In this document: positions 24,268-32,904 of the stretch, piece after piece
Position numbering within the stretch: position 1 is the first letter of the stretch
Layout of the letters: each line of letters opens with the position of its first letter
NCBI GenBank assembly: GCA_029556265.1
Contig: JAKQFH010000038.1
Span: 1 to 43,559 of the forward strand
DNA: 43,559 nucleotides
Reading direction: 5' to 3'
Source: Chloroflexota bacterium
GTDB taxonomy: Bacteria > Chloroflexota > Anaerolineae > Anaerolineales > Anaerolineaceae
Translations under genes and position numbers: made by a program
The notes under the pieces: generated by a model
Told to the model about the DNA's origin: nothing
Seen by the model: the letters and a program-made list of their open reading frames with translations, nothing else
Databases searched by the model: none

Positions 24268-24624
24268 ATGGTACGTATTCGTTTACGCCGTGTTGGTTCC
24301 GCCCACCAGCCCCATTATCGTGTAGTCATCGCGGATAAAGAAAGCCCGCGCGACGGTCGTTTCCTCGAAATTGTTGGTCATTACAATCCCAAAACCAACC
24401 CGAGCACCATTCATTTCGATGAAGAAAAGATTTATCATTGGTTAAGCGTGGGCGCGCAGCCTTCGGAATCGGTGCAGAAACTGTTCAAAATCGTCAAGCT
24501 GGACGAGCGCTATCAGCGTCTGAAATCCGGCGAGGAAAAAGCGACTTTGCTTGCGGAAGCTGAAAACATCTACAAAAACCGCGTCAAAGATCCTTCCACC
24601 GCGCTGACCAAAGAATCGAAATAG
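24268..24624 (+). CDS. rpsP: Ribosomal protein bS16
   Basis: This 118-residue protein is small-subunit protein bS16. It shows the family start M-V-R-I-R-L-R-R-V-G, then Y-R-V-V-I-A-D-K-E-S-P-R-D-G-R-F-L-E and G-H-Y-N-P-K-T. A C-terminal tail of about 30 lysine/glutamate-rich residues makes it longer than the usual 80-90. TAGGAG precedes the ATG. It lies in the conserved ffh-rpsP-khpA-rimM order. Confidence 0.97.
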   Translation: MVRIRLRRVGSAHQPHYRVVIADKESPRDGRFLEIVGHYNPKTNPSTIHFDEEKIYHWLSVGAQPSESVQKLFKIVKLDERYQRLKSGEEKATLLAEAENIYKNRVKDPSTALTKESK

Positions 24625-24635
24625 GTTGGTTAATT

Positions 24636-24887
24636 ATGGAACGCGAAACCCTTTCCGGTCTGTTGGAATATCTTGCCAAATCGCTGGTTGATAAACCCGA
24701 AGCTGTCAAGGTCGAGACATACCGGGATGGTCAGTTGGTCCATCTCGATCTAATTGTCGATTCTGAAGACATCGGGCGCGTCATTGGAAAACACGGACGC
24801 GTCGCCAACGCTTTGCGGGTGCTTTTGCGCGTAGTCGCGGCTCGCGGCGGTCAGCAAGTGGCGATGGATGTTGTGGATTTCCAGTAA
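24636..24887 (+). CDS. khpA: KH-domain RNA-binding protein KhpA
   Basis: This 83-residue protein is a single KH domain with the RNA-binding loop G-K-H-G inside G-R-V-I-G-K-H-G-R-V-A-N-A-L-R. It matches KhpA (YlqC), a small RNA-binding protein that pairs with KhpB and affects cell division and mRNA fate in Gram-positive bacteria. It is 11 bases after rpsP and 18 before rimM, the standard place for this gene. Confidence 0.93.
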   Translation: MERETLSGLLEYLAKSLVDKPEAVKVETYRDGQLVHLDLIVDSEDIGRVIGKHGRVANALRVLLRVVAARGGQQVAMDVVDFQ

Positions 24888-24905
24888 TCCCAACCAAAAG
24901 TTGGA

Positions 24906-25451
24906 ATGAACAAGTCTCATGACCCTAAAGCAGGTTCGGATGCTAATGACGAGCCTGCTTTTGTCTTAATCGGGCGATTGCAGCGCGTGCACGGCGTTCG
25001 CGGCGAAATCGCGATGGGCGTGCTGACCGACTTTCCAGAGCGTATTCGGCGAGGGAAAAAAGTCTTCATCGGCCCGCTGCGCCAACCATTCATCCTGAGC
25101 TCCGTCCGTTCCAAAGACCAGCTTTTGCTGCTCAGCTTCGAAGGCGTTCGCTCCCGCGAAGAAGCCCAGGCGCTTACCAATCTGGAAGTGTTCAACACGG
25201 TGAACGGGCAGCCGCCGCTGCCGGAAGGGAGCTTTTACCACCATCAGCTCATCGGGCTGCGGGTCTTTGAAGACGCGGTCTGCATCGGGCAAATCAGTGA
25301 AGTGCTCGTAACCGGCGCGAACGATGTTTTTGTGGTGAAGGGCGCCGACGGCAGTGAGTTACTGCTGCCCAATATCCCGTCGGTCATCCTGAAAGTGAAC
25401 CTGGAAGACCAACGAATGGACGTGCACATTCTCGAGGGTCTGCGGGGGTAA
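24906..25451 (+). CDS. rimM: Ribosome maturation factor RimM
   Basis: This 181-residue protein assists 30S head assembly by binding uS19. The N-terminal RimM barrel starts F-V-L-I-G-R-L-Q-R-V-H-G-V-R-G-E-I. The PRC-barrel half contains Y-H-H-Q-L-I-G-L-R-V and G-A-N-D-V-F-V-V-K, then L-L-P-N-I-P-S-V-I-L-K-V. Length is normal. In most bacteria trmD and rplS follow rimM; here dprA starts three bases after the stop. Confidence 0.95.
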   Translation: MNKSHDPKAGSDANDEPAFVLIGRLQRVHGVRGEIAMGVLTDFPERIRRGKKVFIGPLRQPFILSSVRSKDQLLLLSFEGVRSREEAQALTNLEVFNTVNGQPPLPEGSFYHHQLIGLRVFEDAVCIGQISEVLVTGANDVFVVKGADGSELLLPNIPSVILKVNLEDQRMDVHILEGLRG

Positions 25452-25453
25452 GT

Positions 25454-26548
25454 TTGGGAGAGCGGGATTATTGGTTGGCGTTAAGTACGGTGAGGGGCAT
25501 CGGGGCGGTGCGCTTTCGCCGCCTTTTGAATTACTTCGGACAGCTCAGTCTGGCATGGAACGCGTCCCGCGCGGAACTCATCGCGGCCGGATTGACCGAA
25601 AAGCTGGCGGATGCGGTGGTGCAAAAGCGCGCCGGTTTAGACCCCGCGGGAATTTCGCCCGCCCTCAACAAGAAAGCTATCCAAACCCTGACCTGGGAAG
25701 ACGGCGACTATCCGCGTTACCTGAAAGAAATTGACCAGCCTCCACCGGTGCTGTACTACCGCGGATCCATACTTCCAGAAGATGATTTGGCTGTTGGCAT
25801 TGTCGGGACGCGCAACGTGACCGCGTATGGCAAACAACTCACCAGGGATACCGCCACGTATCTGGCAGCCAACGGAGTTACCATCGTCAGCGGGCTCGCG
25901 CGCGGCGTGGACGCTATCGCGCATCAGACCGCGGTTGAACAAGGTGGACGGACGCTGGCTGTGTTAGGCTCTGGCGTGGATGTGATTTATCCGCCCGAGC
26001 ACCGCGCCCTGGCGGAAAGCATCATCGCGCACGGCGCGCTGATCAGCGATTATCCACCCGGCACCCAACCGGACGGCGTGAATTTTCCACCGCGCAACCG
26101 GATAATTTCCGGCCTCTCACGCGGGACGGTGGTGATTGAGGCTGGCGAAAGCAGCGGCGCGTTAATCACCGCCAAATTCAGCATTGACCAGGGGCGGGAG
26201 GTGTTTGCCGCGCCTGGGTCTGTGCTTTCTCCCATGAGCCGCGGCACGAATAATTTGCTGGCGGCTGGCGCGATTCCGCTCACCAGCCCGACGGTCATCC
26301 TCAAATGCCTGAACATCAGCCAAGCCCGCCCGCCGAAAAGCGAAACAAAGCCCGCGCTGGACGTTGAGGAAGCGCGCATCCTGCGGGCGCTGGGGCAGGA
26401 TACGCTGCATATTGACGACCTGTGCGGCATACTTGGCACCAGCGTGGAAAAGCTGACCGCGCAGCTGACGATGATGGAGCTGAAAGGTTTGGTCTTGCGG
26501 GCGCGGGGGATGGAATACAGCGCCAGTCAAAGCTGGAATTCGGATTGA
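25454..26548 (+). CDS. dprA: DNA-processing protein DprA
   Basis: This 364-residue cytoplasmic protein loads RecA onto incoming single-stranded DNA during natural transformation. The Rossmann-like core shows I-V-G-T-R-N-V-T-A-Y-G, G-L-A-R-G-V-D-A-I-A-H, G-S-G-V-D-V-I-Y-P-P-E-H, P-P-R-N-R-I-I-S-G-L-S and E-S-S-G-A-L-I-T-A. A C-terminal winged-helix domain (about residues 300-360) is present. Translation starts with TTG at 25454, three bases after rimM, with GGGGGT as the ribosome site. DprA is widespread and does not prove competence; no other competence gene is in the window. Confidence 0.95.
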   Translation: MGERDYWLALSTVRGIGAVRFRRLLNYFGQLSLAWNASRAELIAAGLTEKLADAVVQKRAGLDPAGISPALNKKAIQTLTWEDGDYPRYLKEIDQPPPVLYYRGSILPEDDLAVGIVGTRNVTAYGKQLTRDTATYLAANGVTIVSGLARGVDAIAHQTAVEQGGRTLAVLGSGVDVIYPPEHRALAESIIAHGALISDYPPGTQPDGVNFPPRNRIISGLSRGTVVIEAGESSGALITAKFSIDQGREVFAAPGSVLSPMSRGTNNLLAAGAIPLTSPTVILKCLNISQARPPKSETKPALDVEEARILRALGQDTLHIDDLCGILGTSVEKLTAQLTMMELKGLVLRARGMEYSASQSWNSD

Positions 26549-26588
26549 ACCAACCTCCCTGGCTCCGCGCCTGGTAGAACCCCTGAAT

Positions 26589-26615
26589 TTGACATAAAAA
26601 TGAATATGGTATTAT
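26589..26615 (+). promoter_or_regulatory. topA promoter
   Basis: TTGACA (26589-26594) is followed at 15 bases by TATTAT (26610-26615) preceded by TGG, an extended -10 form. The start site would lie about 20-30 bases before the topA start codon. Confidence 0.5.
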
Positions 26616-26642
26616 AGGTGGGCAATTTTTGGGTAACGATTT

Positions 26643-29126
26643 TTGAGGTGTATTCTGGAAGCTTATTGTCTTAAATGCAAAGAAAAACGGGAAATGTTGG
26701 ACGCTGAAGCCGGCTTCACCGTCAACGCGAAACCGATAACCAAGGGAAAATGCCCGGTTTGCGGCACGACCATGTCCAAACTTGGGTTAACGGAGGCTCA
26801 CGCGGGTCTTGAAAAGCCGGCTGTGCAAAGCGCACCGAAACCCCAGACGAAAGCCGCGCCTAAATCCGGAGTTGGTAAGCAGGCTGGGAAGGCCGGCACG
26901 GCAAAAGCAGAGCCTGCGGCAAAAACCGCCCCGAAAACCAGGACCCGGAAAGTGACTAGGAAGAGCCAAAAATATGACGCGCTGTTAGCTTCTACAGCCC
27001 CATATCAAGCGGTTGAAAACCTGGTCATCGTCGAATCACCCGCGAAGGCCAAAACGATTGGGAAATATCTGGGCAATAAGTACAGCGTGGTCGCTTCCGT
27101 CGGACATATCCGGGACTTGCTCAAATCTCAATTGAGCGTGGACGTGGAAAACAATTTTGAACCCAAGTACCGCGTCCCCAATGAAAAGAAAGCGCTTGTC
27201 CGGGAAATCTCGGCCATGGCCGCCCAAAGTGAAAAAGTATACCTGGCAACCGACCCCGATCGGGAAGGCGAAGCCATTGCGTGGCACCTGATGGATACGC
27301 TGCAAATCCCCCCCGAGAGGACCGAGCGCGTGGTTTTCCATGAGATAACCAAAGACGCGATTACCAAAGCCTTCGGGCACCCCCGGGAAGTCAACATGGA
27401 ATTGGTAAACGCTCAACAAGCCCGGCGGATTCTGGACCGTTTGGTGGGTTACGGCGTCAGCCCGATTTTATGGAAAAAGGTGCGCGGTGGTCTGACCGCG
27501 GGTCGGGTACAGTCTGTCGCGCTGCGCCTTGTTGTGGAACGTGAACGCGAAATTGAAGCATTTATCCCCGTGGAATATTGGCTGATTGAAGCGCTCTTCA
27601 CCCCTGAAGGCGGCAAGAAAAGCTACCATGCCAAACTGGCGAAAATTAACCAGGCTGCTCCCGAACTTCCGGATGAAGCGACCACAACAGCGATTGTCGA
27701 AGACATCCGCAGCGCCGCGTACAGGCTCGATTCACTCAAGACCACCCAACGCAACCTCAACCCAAGCGCTCCTTTCATCACCAGCACCCTGCAGCAGGAA
27801 GCCTCCCGTAAGCTCGGGTTTCCATCCAAGAAGACCATGATGATTGCCCAGCAGCTTTACGAAGGCATCGATATTGGCAACGGCGGTGAAACCGGTTTGA
27901 TTACCTATATGCGCACCGATTCGGTGCACGTTGCTCCGCAGGCGGTGGAAGAGGCGCGCGCGTTTATCCTGAAAAGATACGGCCCGGAATTTGTGCCAGC
28001 CAAACCGCCCGTCTATAAAACCAGGGCGGCATCCGCGCAAGAAGCGCACGAAGCCATCCGACCCACCTCAGCCATGCGCGAGCCAATCGCTATCAAAGCG
28101 CATCTGACCGCCGACCAGTACCGACTCTACACGCTGATATGGCAGCGGTTTGTGGCGTCTCAGATGACTTCTGCCCTGCAGGAAACGACCACCGCTGAGG
28201 TCCTGGGGCACAGCCCGCAGAATGAGTACCTGTTCCGCGCGTCCCACAGCAGGATAATCTTCAAAGGGTATCAAATCCTTTATCAGGAAGCCGGCAGCGA
28301 AGACGGACCCGAGGAAGAAGAAGACGGCGAACTCCCGCTTTCGGATTTATTCGAAGGGCAAACCCAACTGCTGGAGGATGTTGAATATTCACAGCATTTT
28401 ACCCAGCCGCCGCCGCGCTATACGGAAGCCTCGCTGATTAAGGTGTTGGAAGAAAACAAGATAGGGCGCCCATCCACATATTCGCCCATCATCTCCACCA
28501 TACTGGCGCGCGGATATGTAACCACGGAATCGAAACGCTTTTTACCGACCGAGACGGGTTTTCTGGTTAATGACCTCGTGGTTGAGTATTTCCCATCTGT
28601 TGTGGATATCGGCTTTACTTCTGAAATGGAAGAGAAACTGGATGAGATTGCTGCCGGCAAACAAAGCTGGGTGGAGGTTATGCGCGAATTTTACCGCCCC
28701 TTTGAAGCCAGCTTAAATTACGCTAACGAACATATGCCCGAGAAGCGCATTGAACCCAAAAAACTGGGCAGAGCTTGCCCGCTGTGCGGGAGCGAATTGG
28801 TATTACGAGACGGCAGATTCGGGAAGTTCGTCAGCTGCAGCAATTTTCCGACTTGCCGCTTTACGGAAAACCACCTGGAAAGAATCGGTGTGGTTTGCCC
28901 GACCTGCAAGGAAGGCGATGTGGTGCGCAAACGCACCCGCAAAGGACGCGTATTCTACGGTTGTTCGCGCTATCCGGAGTGCGACTTTACCTCCTGGAGC
29001 GAACCGCTGAAACTAAGCTGCCCAAAGTGCGGCGGCGTATTGGTGGCGCAGAACAAGCACCTTGCGCGCTGCCTCGCGTGCGGGGAAGTATACACGCTTG
29101 AATCCCTCGCGGAGAAAAACGTCTGA
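26643..29126 (+). CDS. topA: DNA topoisomerase I with N-terminal zinc-ribbon extension
   Basis: This protein of about 827 residues relaxes negative supercoils. A short N-terminal zinc ribbon (Y-C-L-K-C and C-P-V-C-G within the first 40 residues, resembling DUF5679) is joined by a basic Lys/Ala/Pro linker to a standard topoisomerase IA core. The TOPRIM part reads V-I-V-E-S-P-A-K-A-K-T-I-G, with D-P-D-R-E-G-E-A. The active-site tyrosine lies in I-T-Y-M-R-T-D-S (Tyr422 counted from TTG). Three C-terminal zinc ribbons end the protein, the last C-P-K-C-G...C-L-A-C-G. The reading frame begins at TTG 26643. A CTG at 26655, four bases after GAGGTG, would give L-E-A-Y-C-L-K-C and fits the usual start of the ribbon better. 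No ATG or GTG is available near. Confidence 0.95.
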   Translation: MRCILEAYCLKCKEKREMLDAEAGFTVNAKPITKGKCPVCGTTMSKLGLTEAHAGLEKPAVQSAPKPQTKAAPKSGVGKQAGKAGTAKAEPAAKTAPKTRTRKVTRKSQKYDALLASTAPYQAVENLVIVESPAKAKTIGKYLGNKYSVVASVGHIRDLLKSQLSVDVENNFEPKYRVPNEKKALVREISAMAAQSEKVYLATDPDREGEAIAWHLMDTLQIPPERTERVVFHEITKDAITKAFGHPREVNMELVNAQQARRILDRLVGYGVSPILWKKVRGGLTAGRVQSVALRLVVEREREIEAFIPVEYWLIEALFTPEGGKKSYHAKLAKINQAAPELPDEATTTAIVEDIRSAAYRLDSLKTTQRNLNPSAPFITSTLQQEASRKLGFPSKKTMMIAQQLYEGIDIGNGGETGLITYMRTDSVHVAPQAVEEARAFILKRYGPEFVPAKPPVYKTRAASAQEAHEAIRPTSAMREPIAIKAHLTADQYRLYTLIWQRFVASQMTSALQETTTAEVLGHSPQNEYLFRASHSRIIFKGYQILYQEAGSEDGPEEEEDGELPLSDLFEGQTQLLEDVEYSQHFTQPPPRYTEASLIKVLEENKIGRPSTYSPIISTILARGYVTTESKRFLPTETGFLVNDLVVEYFPSVVDIGFTSEMEEKLDEIAAGKQSWVEVMREFYRPFEASLNYANEHMPEKRIEPKKLGRACPLCGSELVLRDGRFGKFVSCSNFPTCRFTENHLERIGVVCPTCKEGDVVRKRTRKGRVFYGCSRYPECDFTSWSEPLKLSCPKCGGVLVAQNKHLARCLACGEVYTLESLAEKNV

Positions 29127-29128
29127 AC

Positions 29129-29137
29129 TGGTATAAA
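29129..29137 (+). promoter_or_regulatory. Extended -10 promoter between topA and the membrane-protein gene
   Basis: TG-G-TATAAA (29129-29137) is an extended -10 element without a clear -35. Its start site would lie inside the left arm of the inverted repeat at 29139-29184. Confidence 0.35.
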
Positions 29138-29138
29138 T

Positions 29139-29184
29139 CCTGCACCTCAAGCATTAGAGTGTTCTTATCACTGTGAGGTGCAGG
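29139..29184. promoter_or_regulatory. 11-bp inverted repeat covering a ribosome binding site
   Basis: CCTGCACCTCA (29139-29149) and TGAGGTGCAGG (29174-29184) are perfectly complementary around 24 bases. The right arm contains GAGGTG, the ribosome site of the gene at 29188. It could mask translation in transcripts reading through from topA, or serve as a dyad operator on DNA. Confidence 0.5.
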
Positions 29185-29187
29185 AGT

Positions 29188-30312
29188 ATGGAAAATTTCA
29201 TCGAATCGTTAAAACAAAAACTGAGCAATCCCGTCTATCTGGCGATTGCCGCGGGGATTGTGGGCATCCTGATTGGATTGGCCATTGGCTGGGGTGTCTT
29301 GCCAGTCCAGTGGACGGATACCAACGCCGAGACCATGCGCGCTGACTTGCGTCAGGACTATTTACGCATGGCGATTACCAATTACAACCTGACCTTTGAT
29401 GCCGCCAAAGCCCAGCAGTTGTATCGGGAATTGGGGAAAAATGCCGGCTCAACACTGACTGAAGTCCAGGCAAATCCGCAGTTCCTGAACGCGGACCAGA
29501 TTAACCGCTTTATCACGGCTGTCCAGGCTGAACCGGGCGTTGTGCCGCGGCCCGACGAAAACCCACATCAAACCCCAACCATCAAGGAACCCGCCAAGCC
29601 CAATACCGCGCTCAAGCTTGGGTTCATCCTTCTGGGGCTTTTGGTGCTCGGAGCCGCTGGGGTTTATGTGTTTTACTTGCGCCCGAGAATAAAGCCGGCT
29701 GGCGCGGCTGTGCCGCAGGCGAGACCAGCCGCGGTGCCGCAAACTGCCGCCCGCTCCTATCGGGCTGCCGCGCAAACTCAGGGCGTGCAGACCAACAACC
29801 GGAATTATGAGTATCAGGCGGCGGTTCCGGCTTACGAAAGCCCCACGTATGCCCGCCCGAATGGAAAGAACGCCGTGGCTTCAGAAAAACCAGTTGCCCA
29901 GTTCATGAGCGTCTATATGTTTGGGGATGACCTCTATGATGAATCTTTCACTTTTGACTCGCCAAACGGTGAGTTTTTGGGTGAGTGCGGTGTGTCGATT
30001 TCGGATGTTATCATCGCGGGGGAGCCCAAAAAGGTCTCCGCTTTTGAAGTCTGGTTGTTTGACAAGAACGATATTCAAACCGTTACCAAAGTGATGATGA
30101 GCGAACAGGTTTTTTACGACCCAATCCTCAGGCAGCGCCTCGAGATGAAAGGCGAACCAATCCTGGCGGAAGCTGGAAGGCTGTTTGAGCTGCAGACTGC
30201 CAGCTTGCGGATGGAAGCCCGGATTGTTGAACTGACTTATGGTGATGAGCCGGCGCTGCCAGTGAGTTACTTCCAACGCGCGACGATTGAACTTGCGGTC
30301 TACCGCATATAA
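29188..30312 (+). CDS. Hypothetical membrane protein with two transmembrane segments
   Basis: I do not recognise a named family. The 374-residue protein has a transmembrane segment at about 17-38 (A-I-A-A-G-I-V-G-I-L-I-G-L-A-I-G-W) and a second near 140-165 (L-G-F-I-L-L-G-L-L-V-L-G-A-A-G-V). A Pro/Ala/Gln-rich linker and a soluble C-terminal domain of about 150 residues follow. The segment between helices is about 100 residues with an N-Y-N-L-T-F-D-A motif. The C-terminal domain is Phe/Asp/Glu-rich (D-D-L-Y-D-E-S-F-T-F-D-S) and beta-like, possibly sensing or scaffolding. The start is ATG 29188; GAGGTG seven bases upstream lies in an inverted repeat. It ends before a bidirectional terminator. 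Confidence 0.75.
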   Translation: MENFIESLKQKLSNPVYLAIAAGIVGILIGLAIGWGVLPVQWTDTNAETMRADLRQDYLRMAITNYNLTFDAAKAQQLYRELGKNAGSTLTEVQANPQFLNADQINRFITAVQAEPGVVPRPDENPHQTPTIKEPAKPNTALKLGFILLGLLVLGAAGVYVFYLRPRIKPAGAAVPQARPAAVPQTAARSYRAAAQTQGVQTNNRNYEYQAAVPAYESPTYARPNGKNAVASEKPVAQFMSVYMFGDDLYDESFTFDSPNGEFLGECGVSISDVIIAGEPKKVSAFEVWLFDKNDIQTVTKVMMSEQVFYDPILRQRLEMKGEPILAEAGRLFELQTASLRMEARIVELTYGDEPALPVSYFQRATIELAVYRI

Positions 30313-30320
30313 TTCCACAA

Positions 30321-30352
30321 AAAAAAGCTGAGGTAAAATCCTCAGCTTTTTT
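30321..30352. terminator. Bidirectional intrinsic terminator
   Basis: AAAAAAGCTGAGG-taaaat-CCTCAGCTTTTTT serves the rightward membrane-protein gene and the leftward greA operon, which converge here. Confidence 0.9.
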
Positions 30353-30369
30353 GTGTATCCTGCTTCAGG

Positions 30370-30837
30370 TTATTCAATTTTCTTGATTGTAAATTCAATG
30401 AAACCGCCGGGGGTTTTAACGGTTACCTTATCCCCGACGCGTTTATCCAGCAGGGCGGAGCCAATCGGGGATTCATAGGATATTTTGCCCTGCAGCGTGT
30501 TCACCTCGCTTACCCCGACCAGTTCGAAGACCTCTTCAGATTCGCCAGCTTCCTGAACGGTCACTTTATTCCCAATCTGGACTTTGCCGGTCATCACGCC
30601 GGGCTCATCAACAACCTCAGCGTTGGCTAGGATTGTCTCAACTTCCAAAATCCTCCCCTCCAAAAAGCCCTGATCCTCTTTGGCGGAGATGTAATCCGCG
30701 TTTTCGGACAAATCGCCATTTTCAATAGCGTGCTTCAAACGCCGGGATATTTCCTGTCGGCGAGGACCTTTCAAATCGGCGAGTTCTTTTTCCAGTTGTT
30801 CTTTTCCAGCTTTTGTAATAATTAATGGGTTTTTCAT
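30370..30837 (-). CDS. greA: Transcription elongation factor GreA
   Basis: This 155-residue protein reactivates backtracked RNA polymerase by promoting cleavage of the transcript's 3' end. It has the N-terminal coiled coil (I-T-K-A-G-K-E-Q-L-E-K-E-L-A-D-L-K) with the tip acidic residues in E-N-G-D-L-S-E-N-A-D-Y, and the C-terminal globular domain with G-D-K-V-T-V-K-T-P-G-G. The start at 30837 gives the standard length; the open frame continues 60 bases upstream into the dGTPase gene. The two genes are 19 bases apart and form a leftward operon. Confidence 0.95.
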   Translation of the reverse strand: MKNPLIITKAGKEQLEKELADLKGPRRQEISRRLKHAIENGDLSENADYISAKEDQGFLEGRILEVETILANAEVVDEPGVMTGKVQIGNKVTVQEAGESEEVFELVGVSEVNTLQGKISYESPIGSALLDKRVGDKVTVKTPGGFIEFTIKKIE

Positions 30838-30856
30838 TACGATACAGCTCTGTTTC

Positions 30857-32011
30857 CTAAGGTAATGTGTCTGCGTCAAACAAACGTTTATATTCATCTA
30901 TCGCGAAACGGTCGGTCATCCCGGCAATATAATCGCAGATGGTTCGTTCAACCCCGCGCTCGGCAGCTAATTCCTGAACCGCTGCTGGCAGCGTGGCCGG
31001 CGTTTTCTGGTATATCCCGAACAACTCGGTAACGATTCTTTCCGCTTTTGCGGACATCCGCACGACGCGGTAATGCCTGTACAGCTTCGCGAACAGAAAA
31101 TCTTTCAATTCCCGATTGCGGCGGTACATATCTTCGCTGAAGCCGACCACATTATACGGCAGTTTCTGGACATCCAGGGCGGATTTGACGTTGCTCTTGC
31201 GCAAGTATCGGTCGATGGATTGAATTAAATCGGTAACTTCAAAGTTAATCAGCCGCCGGATGATCTGATGGCGGGATAAGTCGTCCAAATAGTCAGTTTT
31301 TCGCCTGCCGATGCTTTCGTTTACGATTTCCCAGATGGCGATGCCGTCCAGTTGAGACGGGGTAATCATTCCGGAGCGCAGACCATCGTCCAGATCGTGG
31401 GAAGTGTACGCGAGTTCGTCCGCCACATTCGCGATTTGAGCCTCCAGGTGTCCGCGCAATTCGGGGGAATACTCCTTGGCGTCGGCGACATCATAATCAG
31501 TTTCGTGTTTGACCATGCCTTCCAGGACTTCCCAGCTCAGGTTCAGACCCGGGAAGTCCGGATAGCGGTTTTCGAGGGTTGTAACGATACGGACTGATTG
31601 CTGATTGTGATTGAAACCGCCAAAGTCCCGCATCAGACGCGCCAGAGCGGCTTCACCTGAATGCCCGAATGGGGGGTGCCCCAGGTCGTGCGCGAGGCAA
31701 ATTGTTTCGACCAGGTCTTCATTGGCGCCAATGGAACGGGCGATTGAGCGCCCGAGTTGGGCGACTTCCAAGGAATGGGTCAGACGCGTGCGGTAGTAAT
31801 CGCCTTCGTGGTTGATGAATACCTGGGTCTTGTATTCCAGGCGGCGGAAGGCAGTAGTATGTAACACGCGTTCGCGGTCGCGTTGGAAGCGGGTCCGAAA
31901 GTCGGCTTCCTCTTCCGGGTAGCGCCGCCCTTTAGAGTCTTTGCTGTGAACCGCGTAGGGAGCCAGGGTTTGGTTTTCGTATTCTTCCAATTGCGGTCGG
32001 GTAAAAATCAT
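30857..32011 (-). CDS. Deoxyguanosinetriphosphate triphosphohydrolase-like HD protein
   Basis: This 384-residue protein belongs to the dGTPase branch of the HD superfamily, which removes triphosphate from deoxynucleotides. Metal ligands are visible as T-R-L-T-H-S-L-E-V-A-Q and H-D-L-G-H-P-P-F-G-H-S-G-E, with the later D in H-D-L-D-D-G. The N-terminal R-R-Y-P-E-E-E-A-D-F-R-T-R-F-Q-R-D-R-E-R is typical of the group. Many homologues are only dGTPase-like with broader dNTP specificity. A TATAAT (minus strand, 32059-32064) lies about 48 bases upstream of the start, without a good -35. It is cotranscribed with greA. Confidence 0.9.
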   Translation of the reverse strand: MIFTRPQLEEYENQTLAPYAVHSKDSKGRRYPEEEADFRTRFQRDRERVLHTTAFRRLEYKTQVFINHEGDYYRTRLTHSLEVAQLGRSIARSIGANEDLVETICLAHDLGHPPFGHSGEAALARLMRDFGGFNHNQQSVRIVTTLENRYPDFPGLNLSWEVLEGMVKHETDYDVADAKEYSPELRGHLEAQIANVADELAYTSHDLDDGLRSGMITPSQLDGIAIWEIVNESIGRRKTDYLDDLSRHQIIRRLINFEVTDLIQSIDRYLRKSNVKSALDVQKLPYNVVGFSEDMYRRNRELKDFLFAKLYRHYRVVRMSAKAERIVTELFGIYQKTPATLPAAVQELAAERGVERTICDYIAGMTDRFAIDEYKRLFDADTLP

Positions 32012-32097
32012 AGCTCACAATCCATTTCTGCAAAAAAAGCGTTTGTTCTGTTGTTCCTATTATATGAGAAGCTGCGCCAATCTGCCCTGTTCGTCTA

Positions 32098-32904
32098 TCA
32101 GCCAATTCGCGTCCCGACCAATTCGCCGCCCAGAATTTTGCTCAGATTTTCCGGCACCCTGCCGGAAAAGATGACCGCTTGCATGCCGGGCAGCTGCTTG
32201 CATAGGTTTTGCATCAGCTGCACCTTGCTGAGCATGCCGCCAGTCACATCCATGCTGGCGGAGCCCTGTAAATACGTGGTTTTTTCAGCGTCTTTGCTGA
32301 TGAAACTGAGCGGGTCTTGATTGCGCGGGTAATCCGCGAAAACCGCGGTTTCTTCGCCAGCCAGAAGGATTTTTGCGGGGCGGAAGGCAAGCGCGAGGTG
32401 AAAAAACAGGTCTTCAGTAGAGAGAATTGTCCCGCCGATTGTCAGGTCGCACACCACATCCCCGTAGACCAGCGGAATCAAACCATTGGACAAGACGCTG
32501 GCGATTGGCGCGAGTTCCCAGGCATGGATTATATGGTTATTGGTCACCACGCAGGCGGATGGGGGGAACGAGATAACCGGCAGCCCAGCTTGCAGGCAGG
32601 CTGCGAGTACGATTTGGTGCAGCCGGTGAGCACTCGCCCAAACGGATTGGTAACCCTGCCAATCCACAGCGGTAAAGACACCCTCGCGGGTTCCCGCCTG
32701 GCTGGCGGCGTGGTGACCGAAAGAACCGGAGCCGTGACCCAGCAAGAGCTTGAGGTTGGGGCGCTCCCGGTGAATTTTGCAGACTTCCGATAGTAAGTTG
32801 GTTAGCGAATCCAAATCGGCGGTTTCTGCGCGGTCTTTATCGGTAATTAGTGAACCGCCGAGCTTGAGGAAAACCAGGTTGGGGTCTATTCGCGCTTCAG
32901 GCAT
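32098..32904 (-). CDS. Isopentenyl phosphate kinase
   Basis: This 268-residue amino-acid-kinase-fold enzyme phosphorylates isopentenyl phosphate to isopentenyl diphosphate, the last step of the alternative mevalonate pathway. Evidence is the N-terminal L-K-L-G-G-S-L-I-T and the family's catalytic histidine in G-H-G-S-G-S-F-G-H-H, which separates IPK from related carbamate and fosfomycin kinases. Further segments are I-P-L-V-Y-G-D-V-V and D-V-T-G-G-M-L-S-K. It overlaps the mevalonate kinase stop by eight bases and is the last gene of the ubiA-mvk-ipk operon. In bacteria IPK is known mainly from Chloroflexota, so this supports the organism assignment. Confidence 0.9.
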   Translation of the reverse strand: MPEARIDPNLVFLKLGGSLITDKDRAETADLDSLTNLLSEVCKIHRERPNLKLLLGHGSGSFGHHAASQAGTREGVFTAVDWQGYQSVWASAHRLHQIVLAACLQAGLPVISFPPSACVVTNNHIIHAWELAPIASVLSNGLIPLVYGDVVCDLTIGGTILSTEDLFFHLALAFRPAKILLAGEETAVFADYPRNQDPLSFISKDAEKTTYLQGSASMDVTGGMLSKVQLMQNLCKQLPGMQAVIFSGRVPENLSKILGGELVGTRIG

